NCBI GenBank assembly: GCA_002150815.3
Contig: NDFF03000050.1
Span: forward strand, 334,023-398,022
Length of the DNA: 64,000 nucleotides
Source of the DNA: Grammothele lineata
Lineage: Eukaryota; Basidiomycota; Agaricomycetes; Polyporales; Polyporaceae
Direction of reading: 5' to 3'
Shown here: positions 24,060 through 36,318 of the stretch, one piece after another
Position numbering within the stretch: position 1 is the first letter of the stretch
How the letters are laid out: the number at the start of each line of letters is the position of its first letter
Notes under the pieces: model-generated
Databases searched by the model: none
What the model was told of the DNA's origin: nothing
Seen by the model: only the letters and a program-made list of their open reading frames with translations
Program-made: the position numbers and the translations under genes

Positions 24060-25179
24060 CTACACAGAACCCATCTCGTGATATTCGCTCGCGACATTCT
24101 TGCGCTCGCGCCGCTCGCACGCAACAGTGCTGTTCCAGCCGCGAGTGCTCGTACCCAAGCTGTAACGCGATTGCCTATCCCGTAAGTTGAGAGCAGCTCT
24201 GATGACGACGAACGAGAAGACTAGCGCCTGATAATCATCACATCTTGATATCAGTCATGCGGCGTAGACGGCGTTCCGTACAAACGCACCATGAACGATG
24301 GAAGAACATTCATGCACGCGGGGTACCCAACCTCTGCGCTGTTGCTGAATGTAACGGCGAGGGAGATGGACGCGGCAGCGTATATGACCGTAGACTGTAC
24401 GATGGCTTCGACGACCTTCCAGAAGGCGCCTGGAGGAAGGACGTAAGGCGATGCGCTCCTGAGAGAGCGAACACGCCATAGAAGGAGCCCTGATAGAAGC
24501 AGATGTAAACACCAAGAAAGCGGGAGGAGAGTCATGGAGTTCACCGGTGCATATAGCATTGATGAAGAACGAGATTCCGTAGAACGCCACAGATGTGTAG
24601 AATCCGATGGTTCCTAGGAAAGCTGATGCGTATCCTATGACTGTGGCGCGTTTATGAGAAACCATCTTGAGCATCGTGAGTGCGCCTTACCAGCATTAAC
24701 CAGAATCAAGACCACGGGTACTATCCCTGCCTTCCAAGACCCATCGTAGACGACGTGCAAACGATAAATCTATATGAGATGGTCAATCACACGATCCCTT
24801 CTGTGACGCTATTCTGAGCACTCACTATAAAACCGTCGCCAATGAGTGTTTGAGAGACGTATATCATGAACTTAGCGGTCATAACAGACACGGATTGGTC
24901 TCGGAAGCCGTGAGCTGCTGCACGGAGCTCTAGGGCAAGATGCTGTAGATCTAGTCAGATACTGTAGCAAGAATAAAAGGGATAGCGTACGCTGACGGCA
25001 AGAATGACCATTGCCGTGTTCGCTAGTAGCATAATAACATATCCTTTCCGTCGACGCTCCTGCGAGCTGGCGCGCGAGATGAATATCCACGTCCCCGTCA
25101 CGTACGTTCCAATAGACATGACACAAAAAACCACTTCGAGGCAGAGTGTAGCGATGTTGAACGCATGCGAAGCGGGCAT
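24060..25179 (-). CDS. Seven-transmembrane basidiomycete protein (copy X)
   Basis: Six exons give 282 aa with phases that add up: 25179-24991, 24942-24826, 24769-24691, 24640-24545, 24489-24290, 24227-24060. Seven hydrophobic helices can be seen, with the conserved signature V-E-A-I-V-Q-S-x-x-I-Y in helix 6 and F-S-F-V-V-I-R in helix 7. The cytosolic tail is short. This family is common in mushrooms and has no established function. The first ATG in frame with helix 1 was taken as the start; the intact paralogue at 26444 has one more short N-terminal exon, so an upstream exon is possible. It is divergent from that paralogue. Confidence 0.82.
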
Positions 25180-26443
25180 CAGGAATGACTTCAAAAGTAT
25201 ACATGAGTTATTATCGATAGCTTCGGTTGCAGAAGATATGAAGTAGAACGCACCCCAATAGCATCGCGATTTTCGCTTGTCTGGGTTTGGAGCATGCCTG
25301 TAACAATGGAAATGCCCTCCCTGTACACAGGAGCACCTTCCCTAAGTACCTGCCCCTGGCGTATATAAGTACAGAGGACGTTCCCATGAACAGCGAAGAT
25401 GGCCAGTCCTCGTTCAATGAGGATTCCCCCGTACGTGAGCACCGAGGAGAAGTAGCCAATGTGAAAGTCGTGATCGAGAACAGAACTGTCAGATCGAGTC
25501 AAAGAAAAGATGAACAGACCGCCGTTGTGCGGATGGATCGTTTCTAACCCACATGAGCGAGCATCTTCGACCTCAAAAGAGCGGTTCACACGGAAATTTC
25601 GTCTCGAACAGCCAGCCTATGGAGTCCGGCTTTCTGACCTAGACGCCAATGCTCGTAAGTGACGAGAGCAAAGGTGAACACCGCCGCAAGTACATACATA
25701 GCAAACAATTTGTCTTAGCTATATCTCGGCATTGCCCTGCCTACGAGGGAACATCGAGGCTGTCAGCGAAAACTTCACGTAAGTATATGCGACCGTTGAT
25801 GACGACATACCGTGATGTATGTTGTCGAAGAACTAGCTACAGCAGCTGATGAGAACGTTCTCCATGTCGAATACGCTGCTACCTTCTACTAGGAGGATGT
25901 TAAGCTACACTCGCCTGCTGAACGCCATCAAAGTCAGAGCCGAAGAGAGTCCTCATGGGCGCTTGTCACCCATTGAAAGCCGGCCGCTCGGCCACGTGGC
26001 ACTAATGGCAGGTGTCAATTCGAAGTTCAACTTAGCTTGCTACTAAAGTCAGCCGTGCTCGCCTGGACGAGATGGCTCGTAGGCTTGTCCCAGACCGCCA
26101 CGAGTACATGCTCTTCCTCAGTGTCTGCTGCGGTGAACCTCTGTCGGGCTCAAGGAGACCTGGTCAGTATCGCACTCTCGGCGTCTCAAGCGCATACCTT
26201 CAAATTCTAATCGTTTTTTGGATCCGTAGGCGACTGCAACTTCAAGCTGAGCTTCAAGCCCTGCCCCCTCGTCGGTGCGAGACGAGCGCCACGAGCGTGA
26301 CTCATTCTCAGAGAAGGTATCTTTTGCCAAACTCATGTAGAAAGTTATTATCCTCGCGCTGACGCTCTTGACGGGCGCAGTGCACCTTTTGCGCGTGGCA
26401 GGTGCCACTCGAGGGGTTCTTTCCCTCTCCCTCTCCATTCGTC
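25180..26443. other. Divergent intergenic region of two seven-TM genes
   Basis: 1.26 kb between the starts of the minus gene (25179) and plus gene (26444); it should contain both promoters. A minus frame at 25191-25589 has a hydrophobic stretch but no clean splice into copy X. No TATA box or operator stands out. Confidence 0.4.
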
Positions 26444-27858
26444 ATGGTAGACAACGCAGGAATGTCTGTGGAAGAGGCCGAGGTATGTACCAGTGGGCTG
26501 CTGACTCCTCCAAGGCGTCGCTTTCCCAAGCTGACGAGTCCGCCCAACCTCCAGATTCTTGCTCTGGTAGCAGAAGCTATTGGCTTCGGGCTGTTCACAG
26601 TACTTTATGCTGTATCCGGGTGGATACTGCTTTTTAGGCGTGGTGGTAGGCGCAACGCGTCCCGCAGTTGGGCATTGTGTACCACTACGTCCGCCATGTG
26701 GCTTCTGTCGGTCGCCGTGAGTGCCTTACCGCCGTTTCCTTCTTGCGCACGACTCAACACGTCCTGTAGCATTTAAGCTTGGATCTTCACAGAGCCATAG
26801 TAGGTTTTCTTGACAACGCGGGGACATCTGAAGGCGCGCTCCTGTACTTCACCGCCCTGGGCGAGTGTACGCACGTCGCTAAAACGGCGGTATTCATCAC
26901 TATGACTGTCGTCGGCGATACGTTTGTGGTAGGTTTTTCGACGCTTGTCAAACGTTGAACGCTGATTCCAACTTTAAATACCAGACGTACAGGCTTTGGG
27001 TGGTACTGAGAGCGTTCCCTGACGCATGGGACCGGATGCGATGGATCGTCGCACTGCCTATCCTCCTGCTCCTCGGCACGGCCGGTACGTAATTGAGAGT
27101 GTTCATTCATATTTCCATCACTCATGCCTATTTTAGTTGGCGGTTATATCGCATGCTACAGATTCTCGCTCGCGGTCGACCCCGAGTCGCTTTTGTCAAG
27201 CCACTTTCAACCGTGGATCCTCTCCTTCTTCCTACTATCCCTCGCGACAAACGTCCTCTGCACTTGTGGGTGGTCTCCGACTTCCCCCTCGATCGACTCG
27301 TTGAATACGTTTCCGCGGCAGTGCTAATTGCCGGTCGCATCATCTCATCCAATCGCGAGGTACGCGGGTACCGCGTCGGCTCGATACGCGCCACGTCCGG
27401 GTGGCCCAGCAGCGTCGTCGAGACGCTTGTTCAGTCGGCCGCCATATACTCGCTGGCTCTACTGTCCCTCCTCGGGGTATACTTCCAGGGCTCGAACGCG
27501 CAGTACATCTGCTTGGATCTCCTGCAGCCGCTTATCGTACGTTCCCTCTCGCTAGTCTTACCTCGGCCGAGTCACGACTGAAATCTCGTGCCTGCCCGTG
27601 TCGCAGGGCGTGACGTTCACCCTGATCACCATTCGTGTCGGGCTAGGGAGCAGGATAGACAGCGCGACGTGCAGCGAGGTAGACTTCGATCCGCCAGACC
27701 ACCCGGAAGACATTCCGGTCGGAAGTCGCGGTTCTAGCGCGGATTACCCACTCGACCTCATCGCGGTCAGCGTAACTGCGCGCGAGGAACAGCCAGACGC
27801 GAGCGTCAAGGATGAGCCTAAGGAGCATCTGGAGGACGGAGAGCATAGCGTTCGATAA
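26444..27858 (+). CDS. Seven-transmembrane basidiomycete protein (copy Y)
   Basis: Seven exons give 351 aa: 26444-26482, 26555-26716, 26770-26928, 26985-27084, 27137-27265, 27322-27536, 27607-27858. There are seven hydrophobic helices. Family landmarks are H-L-x-L-D-L-H after helix 2, the G-D-x-F-x-T-Y-R-L loop after helix 3, V-V-E-T-L-V-Q-S-A-A-I-Y in helix 6 and T-L-I-T-I-R-V-G-L at the end of helix 7. The C-terminal tail of about 70 residues is acidic. Every intron is GT-AG and 51-72 nt long. It is homologous to the minus-strand gene at 24060-25179 but diverged. Function unknown; plasma-membrane or vesicle location is inferred from topology. Confidence 0.87.
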
Positions 27859-28224
27859 TAGTGGAACGCATGGCTGCTCGTGTTGTATATGATGACTGGC
27901 GACGACTCACGAACGTACAGTATACGATCCCTAATATGTGCCATGAGCGAATACCTTACAGCCGTTCACTTTCTACTTTCTATCAACCCTTTCAGTGCGA
28001 TTCGCTTGACCGAGACTCGTCCTAGCGCGAGAAGTAGCAATTACGGCATCATACCAAGTTGATGTAGCCAATTTCAGAACGGCGTCGCAGCAGACTGGGA
28101 CGGAGCGCCAGACTGCATACACGTTTTCGGGGCGCTAAACGAGTCCTCAGTCTCCGACGATAGCAGAGCGTCCTTAGTTCCGCGAAGACCGGGTATTCTT
28201 CGAACTCAGTCGTACATACGCGCT
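27859..28224. other. Tail-to-tail intergenic region
   Basis: 366 bp between two convergent stops. No coding frame, repeat or structured element was recognised; presumably the two 3' untranslated regions. Confidence 0.5.
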
Positions 28225-30517
28225 TCACACTTCCGGCGGGATCGGAACGTCCACGCTATCCTTACCTCTCTCAAACTCCGCGTCGTCCACATCCGCCTCC
28301 TCCGCGAAGCTCTCCATACGTCGAGCCGATTTAGACCCGAATTCGACGTCAACTACAGACTGCCGGACCGTCGCGTCAGCGTCACGCCAATGCGGGATTA
28401 CGCTCGAAATTCGAATGGCAAAGCGGAGAACTAGCGCACCTGCGGCACGCGCATCCGAGTCATGGGCGTGTTGAACCTGAGGGACGTGCTGAGGCACTCT
28501 GCTCGGCCGGCCATGCCGAGCGTTCCCCACTCGTCTGTCCATGTCGACTCGACGAGCGCTTTCCTGGAGTTGAGGCTGGCGAAGGGGCCCGTCAGTCACG
28601 TTCGTAGGAGCTTTGCGAATAGAGGCGCTTAGACGTACACGGCGAGGACGGAGTTGATGTACGCTGGGGAGGAGTCAATCAGCTGGGTATACCCAATACG
28701 GGAGGAGTCGGGCGCATACACTTGGTGGTGGGCATATTGAGTGCGATGTAGATCATGCCCCTCGGCTGCGCAAGCGCCTAAAGATGACGACGTCAGAACG
28801 CGGAACGCGATATGAAGGAAATCTGAGCATCGCTTACGAAGATAACGCATAGCAAGCTCAGGGTGCTGAGACAATCCGTCCTCAGGTCACAATCGAGGCT
28901 CGTTTTAGTGGAACGACTTACCACGTCAACAGCCCTGCGTACCCGCCGAGAGTCGAGTCAGACAAGCGGAAGAAGTTGAGTAACGAAACACACCTGTGTT
29001 GATCGTGTATATGACCAAGACCTTGAGCATCGAGTCGGTTCTGTCCTAGTCCTCAGCCATATAATCATCTCAGATAAGGCGGTTGGTGCGAACCTTCTGA
29101 AGCCCGTTCGGCTATTTCTCAAGAAAGAAATAAGCGTAGATGTGAGGAGAACGTCGGTAGCTAAGACGCAGGCGAAGGCTCCAGAGGTGAGCCACTAGGC
29201 GGGTGACGACCGTTGAGTTGACATCGTATTGGATGATTTGTACGGTCACGTACTGTCCAATTATCCCACTCTGCGAAGGTCGGTAGCCTGAAACTGTGAG
29301 AAGGTCAGATAGGCGCTTGTGAAGTCTTCGTGTATCAACGTACGACTGTACACATGCCGCTACAGGGGATTCGTCAGCAGCGATGGACTACAAGGCATGC
29401 TGGGGACGTACCGAGAGCGAATCCTGGAGAGATCGGGCGAAGTCGGGGACGATCGGAGGAGATCGCGTGGGATCAACGTGTGCAGTGATCAGACAGCAAC
29501 GGTCGGTGCGTACCTGCGGCAACCAGCATGAACACACCCTGGATCGGAAACGTTAGAAAGGGAGTAGAAGGATCCTTCAGACACACGAACCGCCAACAAT
29601 ACCACGTAGCGTAGTCTGTCCCCGACTACGGTAGGTACATCAGCTTTGGAACCATTTACGACAGTCATCTAAGACGACTACACGTACGAAGGTATACTCT
29701 GCGCGCGTAGAAGCTGGGAGTTCCGGATAGACTGTCAGTCGAGACCCGCCGGAACTCGGTCAACTGATGTTCTTACCTTTGTCCCAGGAGTATGATGACG
29801 CCCTGCATCTCGTGGTTAGGGCGAGCCATGGAAATAAGGGAAGATGGCATACCGAGACAGGCGTCAAGACCTAGACGGCCCAGCAGTGCGAAGAGTGAGC
29901 GTCAATACAGATGCTAGACGGTATAAACACCCTGAACGTACTCGTATGCTCCTGTGCCCCATGTTCAGTTATGATCCGTCTTTGACCGTGGTTGGCGTGC
30001 TTACCAGTTACCGTACTGTAGCGCGGTGTGATTTCCAAAGTTCCTTACGAGATAGTGATAGCTGCTCAACGCTTCAGTGGAGTAATGACGCGTCACGAAG
30101 TCGCCGCGCTTACCTGACGAGTATGCTCAGCACTGAATGAAAGGAGTCCGCGATGCTACAGGTTGAAACGTCAGGGAAAACCTAGTGAAGATCGAACGGA
30201 GTCGACTCACAACATGGCGGATACCTAGGTGGGCCATATCGCAGTCAACGAGGAGTCTGCACCATCAGATTGGATATACGTACGATAACTTGTAGAGTAA
30301 AACTGTCTCCACGATACATTTGAAAGTATCTCCAAGTTTGATGAGCCGAAAGACCATACATCCTGAGTATGCCATGGTCAGAGTACGCCTTGGATAGAGG
30401 AGATGACGACACGTACATGAGACCGACACACATCCCGACGAACACGGCGCCAAAGGATCCTCCGACATCGGAGAAGTCCAGGGTAGGAAGAGAGGCCATG
30501 TCCGAAGCGGCGACCAT
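28225..30517 (-). CDS. DUF6534-family integral membrane protein (copy D)
   Basis: Twenty-two exons splice in phase. Exon 1 is 30517-30417 (101 nt, ending in G-L-M, the same length as exon 1 of the copy at 37657). Then Y-G-L-S-A-H-Q-T-W-R-Y-F, a 14-nt exon, a helix with D-S-F-H-S, H-Y-L-V-R-N-F, a 10-nt exon (S-I-R) and an 18-nt exon. After these come F-Y-A-R-R-V-Y-L, the helix exon with A-T-D-V-L-L-T-S-T ending R-T-G-F, T-D-S-M-L-K, Y-T-I-N-T-G, Y-I-N-S-V-L-A-V, L-N-S-R and an acidic tail. No lesion was found. It stands divergent to MED25 across 1.09 kb. Confidence 0.85.
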
Positions 30518-31607
30518 TTTGTTTTACAGGCCGTTCGCCCGTTGCTGGGCCTCCGCTACGCGTGCGAGAGAATACGGGGAGGGGCAAAAAGAGGGCCGGC
30601 TGAGGGGAAGAAGCAGCCTATACGAACCTTCATGCACATGAGGAGTATCCGTCACCGTCGCGCTTCTCGCGGTGACTGATCTATTCGCAGGGGCATATGG
30701 CGCTGCGGGGTTTGACGGGCTTCGTTGCCACACCCTCATGCAGCGCGCCAGGCATCTTGCTCCAAGAAGACGAACACAGCCCCGACAGAGTGAGTGAAAT
30801 CGGCGTCATAGCGATAGGTCCGAGATGGTGCTATTGATGTCGAGTAGAGGAGACCGTCTGAATAGTAAATCCCGATCCTATGAACGGTGCCGCGTGAGTA
30901 ATATCTTCGTTCTGGTCCGAAGTCTGGCGCAAGCGACTTACAATCGTATTCGAAGGTCAGCTGCCCTGGGACGGCGGCAAAGGGACCACGCTGAGCGCCA
31001 CGGTTTGGCCAACCACACCGCGATGAGCCTCGAGGCTACAGAAGATGGACCACATTGGTTCCAATTGGGAGCGGCGGGGCTGACTTAATCACGTAAAACG
31101 AACCTGGTGCCCTCTGCTGTCCACACTAATCTGCGCGAGATGTTATTGTCGCGATGCGGGCTCATTTTGTGTGCAGTTACCGGAGTAGCTGAGTGAGGGA
31201 CAAAGTGCGATCATGTCGGATGCAAACGAGACCGGCTGAGGTGGAACTTCGTAGAGTTGCCCACTGAACTCAACTCTCTGCAGGCAGGAGGGCGGTCCGA
31301 GCCGGTCCGAGAATGAGGGCGCTAAACGCAGTCCTGTTGCGCGACGCGGGTTCGAGTCCGAGACGCGCCTAACGTCTGCTTCAGCTTGTACATTACACGA
31401 ACCTCCTCCCGTATACCTTCCTAGTCCATCTGTCTCTATCTTTGTCCAAACCACCTCCAGATAACTTAGCGACAAACTGCAAGCGTTCAAGTCTCGCAAC
31501 CTCCCACTAAGTTTCACCACGCACACCACCGAAGCCAGCCGCTCAAACGGCACTCTCTCGCCGACCACACCCTCCGACCACCTGCTTCCCCCTCTGCCAA
31601 AGAGAGC
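30518..31607. other. Divergent intergenic region upstream of MED25
   Basis: 1.09 kb between the DUF6534 start and the MED25 start. Open minus-strand frames here (31143-31811) extend antisense into MED25 exon 1 and have no domain, so I do not call them. It holds a tRNA-like sequence at 31291-31369. Confidence 0.45.
31291..31369 (+). pseudogene. tRNA-Leu-like remnant
   Basis: A good B-box (GGTTCGAGTCC), an A-box-like GGTCCGAGCCGGTCC and a GGCGCTAAAC segment occur at the spacing of a long-variable-arm tRNA such as tRNA-Leu. However, only about four of seven acceptor pairs and two of five T-stem pairs form, and no convincing anticodon stem is visible. It is at most a degenerate copy. Confidence 0.25.
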
Positions 31608-34600
31608 ATGAGCAGGCCGACAGAGCCGAACAATATCCCCGAGAAAAAAGCTGTTGTCTGTGTCGTGGAGTCGTCGCGTTCCCTGGAGGCAGAAGGGACT
31701 CAATTTTTGACTGGGTACCTCGCGCCACTTCTTCAACGGCTTGCTGAGCCCCAGGCCGGTCCTTCCACGGCGAGTCTTTTCTTGATTTACGAGACGAGAT
31801 TGTACTGACACGGAGATAGATTATCGTTGGTTTGGTCTGCTATGGGATGGCTGACACATACCCAAATCCCATTCTCAAGAAGACCTACTTTACTTCTCCG
31901 CAACTCATCCTGACAAACCTCCAGGAGAGACCGCATGAGTATGGTATTGGGCAGACATGTTCGAGAGCGGGATATGGTATGGCTGCGCTCGAGGGTGTGG
32001 TTGCTGCACTCGAGGTGAGTCGCACGTTCCTTGGGTCTTGTGAAGAGGGCATGGGCGTTCCATGTTGGTGGATGGTCGGAAGAGAATGCTCGCGCGGTTC
32101 AATGGATATTCTCTTGAACTTGCTGGAGGATGTTGTTCGTGGAAGATTTGCTGAGTGCGTGTGGTCGCGCGAACGACCAACGTGACGTTGCCTCTCGCGC
32201 CGTCTACGATGAGCTTCCATTCGCCAAGCGTAGCCCCTTATTAATGGACTTTTTGTAACGTCGACCCGCAGTCTCGCAGACGTCGAGGCTGATGGCGCGT
32301 TTCTCGTCTTCCTAGTGCGCATACAGCAGACGCGGACTCTGACCTTTGGCCTCGCAGTTGTTTGACACATTGAAAGTTGAAGTGCGTATGTTCGCGTCCC
32401 CGATAGCAAGGAAGTTCACCCGTATCAGAGACCCGAACCAGGTCAAAGTTTACACATCGTCCATTTCGCGGCCACCCATCCAGACGGTGCTATCAACCCA
32501 ATGTGGAACATGTCGCCCGCCTTGGACTTCTCGACTTGGGAGTCGCTGCCGAACAGTCTCCGTGAGGTACATCTCTTCATGTTCTGTTGCTTCAGCGTCA
32601 TTGATTGTGCCACAGCGTGGTATTCACTACAGTACGGTGCTGGTGAAGCCTATACAGCCGTTTATGAAGCTGCACGTTGCGGTACGATTCCTGCATGTCC
32701 CTCTGAATGATCTCTTTGACATTGATTTAGGCCTCGGCCGGGCCATCGCAATCACCATGGTTCCAAGTCCGCCCTCCTCACGTCGTCCAGATCTCTGGAT
32801 TCCCCCAGAAAGGTAAATTTCCGTCTTATATATCCTTGGATGGCGTACTGAATAGCTCGCAGGTGTGAAGCGTGCCCACAATGCGTCTGCGTCGGATAGA
32901 AGCCCCGAGATGCCAAAACGGCCCAGAATCCCGTCGAGCTCGCCGAAAAAGTCGCCAGCTGTCGTCACTACCGCCCCTCCCTCCTCCTCACCTCCGTCCT
33001 CCGTCCACTCTGCACAGTCTTCAGTCGTCTCTGCCCCCATTCCGGCCTCTGCGACAACCTCCGCTCCACCACCAGCCGCAATGCCGGCGCCGGTGCCACC
33101 CGCTCCCGCATCGGTACCAGTACCAGCACCAGCGTCAGCGCCTGCACCTGTACCTGCGCCTGCGCCTGCACCTGCGCCCGCACCCGCTCCCACGTCCGCA
33201 CCCGCGCCTACGTCAGCGCCTAGTGGGTCGATGGGTGGCGTCGACCTCGGGACAATGCTCCGCGACCCGGCGTACCGCGCCAAGTTCCAGCAGCAGCTCG
33301 CCGCCTTCGAGCAGATCGTCCGCACGGGGACCCAGCAGCTCCTCACGCTCCGCCAAGCCGGGCAGATGCAGAAAGCGGCCGAGCTCGAGCTGCAGCTCCG
33401 CCCGCGAGTGGAGCGTCTCAAACAGATCAAGCAGAACCTCGTGCAGGCCCTCGCCCCGCACGCCGGCAAGGCTCCTTTCCCTCAGCAGTCGCAGCAGCAG
33501 CAGCCGCCACCCTCAGCGGGGCCGTCTTCTGCGGCTGCTCCAGGACCCGCGGTGTCACAGGCAGGGCCGTCTCAGCCTAGCATGCAGCAGCAACAACCGC
33601 CCAAACCGCCGATGTCGACGCCTACCATGGCTCCTGCGCCGAACCCCGCTGCGGGGAAGCCCCAGCTCACGCCTGGGATGGCCGAACAGATGAAAAAGAT
33701 GGTCGAGCAGAAGAACCGGCTCCCGGGCCAGCAGACGCTGCCGCCTTCTCAGCCGCAGCCGCAACCGCAACCTCAACCTCAACCGCACCCTCAACAGATG
33801 CCTGGATCCGACGGAGGTGCGGCGGGGGCAGGGCCGGTCCCGAAGGGCGCGGCGCGGGTGTGGCAGGGTACGCTGTCGTGGCGTGGGTTCGACTCGGAGA
33901 CGCATGTCCGCAAGGACGTGCAGACGCGCGTGTCGATCATGGTACCGGCGGAGAACACGATTGATGTGTAAGTCCTCTTCACATACCCCATTCTTTGGCT
34001 GTGGAGTAGAGCTGGCTGACGCCGGGGCGATCACTTATAGACGCGCCGAGACGTGGCCTGCAACGCTCGTCCTCGCGCCATCGCCCCACACGGCGGTGCC
34101 TAACGAGGTGCTCGCGCAGTGGTTGCGGATGCACAAGTACGTGCCGTGCCTTTTCCACACACAACCGGGTGGGCCAGACTCGAAGGCCAATGAAGACCAT
34201 TTCCGCGCGCTCATTCGCTTGCTAGCCGAGAAGAACCTCGTGAGTTCTCCTCCAACCCCACACGTCCGTGTCGCAGAAGTTAACACGCTGCGACCTGCAG
34301 TACGCCCTCGCGGCGTGGCCTTCTGCTCCTGGCGGACCCCAAGAGAACCGACTGCTCATCTTCCCCTCACGAGGCCTCAACGGCGCATACTTCCCGGGGC
34401 TCGGCGGGATGCCCGAGCTTCCCAAGGGCGGCGCCGGCCCCACCAACGCCCCCCATCCCGCACCGACCGCCGGCCCGTCGACGGCAGCGGGCGCTAACAA
34501 TGCGCGGAACATCGGCGCGATAGCGGCGGCGCTGGCACAGGGGTTGCTCCCGCCCCCGCTCTTGGAGCTTTTGCGCGCGCAGATGCCGCCAGAGGCGTTT

Positions 34601-35335
34601 GCGAAGTTTAGGTTGCTCACGCAAGAGGAGAAGGTGAACGTGGCGAAGCAGTTCTTCCAGCTACGCATGAAGCAGCAACAGCAACAGCAGCAGCAGCAAC
34701 AACAACAACAACATCAGCAGCAACAGCAACAGCAACAGCAGCAGGCGGCGGCAGTAGCGGCCGCTCAAGCGCAGATGCACGCGCAGATGGGCCTGGGGCT
34801 GCACCACTCTCCCCAGCCACAGCCCCAACAGCCGCCTCAACATCAACAGCAGCAGAACGCCTCCATGCCCCAGCTGACGCCTTCGACCATGAACCCGTTC
34901 GTCTCCGGGGGTCCAAACATGTCCGCCATCCTCGGCCAGTTCGTCAACAACCAGCAGCAGAGCCAAGGCCCGGGCTCCAACGGCGGTGGCGGCGGCGCAC
35001 AGGGTCAAGGCCCGCAGCAGCAGCAACAGCAGCAGCACGGTATACCGGGGATGCCCGCGAACGCGGGCACGCTGGCCGCGATGGCGAATATGCTCGGGAT
35101 GCAGCTCAACGCACCCCTAGGCCCCGCTGCGCCGCGCAATCTCGGCGGCATGGGCGGGGGCATGCCGGTCAACTTTACGGGCTTGGGGCAGCAGGGACAG
35201 GCCATGCCGGGGCAGCAGGGCGGGCAGGGGATGCATAGGCGTACGCCGAGCGGGAACGTGCCGTCCGGGGTGTTGCATTCGTTCATGCAGCGGACACAGG
35301 ATATGGGAGGCCCGAACGGTACGCTTGGTGGGTAG
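31608..35335 (+). CDS. MED25: Mediator complex subunit 25 (VWA, ACID-like domain, poly-Q)
   Basis: Nine exons give 999 aa: 31608-31769, 31820-32014, 32358-32381, 32429-32566, 32616-32675, 32731-32812, 32863-33967, 34041-34239, 34301-35335. Residues about 14-215 form the MED25 von Willebrand A domain (V-V-C-V-V-E-S at the first strand, C-Y-G-M-A-D-T, G-M-A-A-L-E-G, L-H-I-V-H-F-A-A). A Pro/Ala-rich linker follows, then a helical segment, then a beta-barrel region from about residue 551 (W-Q-G-T-L-S-W, W-P-A-T-L-V-L, L-I-F-P-S) resembling the MED25 activator-interacting domain. The rest is Gln-rich. MED25 links transcription activators to Mediator in the nucleus. Intron 1 uses a GC donor (GCGAGT); intron 2 (343 nt) is unusually long for this genome. 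Confidence 0.9.
34668..34746 (+). repeat. CAG/CAA repeat encoding poly-Gln in MED25
   Basis: Near-uninterrupted CAG/CAA codons encode about 25 glutamines with a single His. Shorter Gln runs occur at 33595, 34840, 34955 and 35015. The codon mix suggests slow slippage rather than recent expansion. The tract lies in the C-terminal activation-type region. Confidence 0.9.
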
Positions 35336-36318
35336 CGCGTAGGTGGAGGGGCATTCGTATTGATCACATACTGTACATTTCTCACCATTGCTGGGGTCGT
35401 CGCACGTCTTTCATCATCCTCTTCGTCAACAACTTGTGAACCCGCGGGCGATGCTTGAGTATGTCCGCCACCGTCCGATTAACTTGATGCCCTCGACGTC
35501 GATTTTGCAGAGCAAAAGACTCCTTTGCACACAACCTCGCCCGAGTGTATACATAACTGACCGACTGTGATACGCGAAACCAGAACCGTTCCCCCTGCAT
35601 CCCTAGCCCTGCGCTGCTCCACATACAGCGTCGCCCGGGTAGCGCGTTTGTCGCCGCCAACTGTGATCGCGAGGGGGTACGCACTCTAGGAAGATTAGGG
35701 CTCCCAATCTCTATTGGAGCACGAACGACTCGCGGCGACCGGGCATTAAAGAGAAGTGGTAAGAGATGATCATTGTCCTGTCTACACAACGCGTTGCTTT
35801 GCAAGCTGCAATAATGGAAGTGTATGCAATACCTATAACGAAAACATTTTAGCAAAGGATCGTGGACGTGATACCAGAAATCAGTAAAAAGAAATTTGTC
35901 TCATACCCTCGCCCCCAGGGCCCGCCGGCAAGCAGGCCCCTTTGGTGTGAGGGAGAAGGCGATCGAACGCAAATTACAATAGTACCATCATACAGAGAAG
36001 CAGACACCAATTGAACAGAAAGACTCACCATAGACGTGTGTCTACTCAGACCAAACCATGGGGAAGAGGATGGGACATGGAGGACAGAGCGGAAGGCGTT
36101 GAACCCAGGCATGTCGCCAAAAGTTTGCTGAGGCGTGCCACGCGCAATGCACGTGAGCGCGCTTGGTCGTGTTTGTCCCGTGGCGTCATCGTCAGAGTGC
36201 TAGACAAGCGCCAATGACGTCCTTTTCCACTCAAACTCTCATCAGACCGACAGACTCGCAACAAAGTCTTCTGCGGCCTTGAAGCCAGAGATAAAAACGC
36301 TAGTAGCAAGCACATATC
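35336..36318. other. Intergenic between MED25 and the PITH gene
   Basis: About 0.98 kb. Minus-strand open frames at 35382-35855 and 36046-36750 show no domain; the second lies partly antisense to the PITH gene exons. No repeat or RNA gene was recognised. Confidence 0.45.

Noticed and set aside
31143..31811. 222-codon minus-strand open frame
   Set aside because: It overlaps MED25 exon 1 on the opposite strand and the tRNA-like sequence; no domain or splice support.
32627..33469. 280-codon minus-strand open frame rich in Gly/Ala
   Set aside because: It is antisense to the Pro/Ala-rich linker of MED25, whose exons match a known family on the plus strand.
34617..35388. Leucine- and cysteine-rich minus-strand frames
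   Set aside because: They are antisense to the poly-Gln and Gly/Met-rich C-terminus of MED25; repeats of CAG read as CTG produce them.
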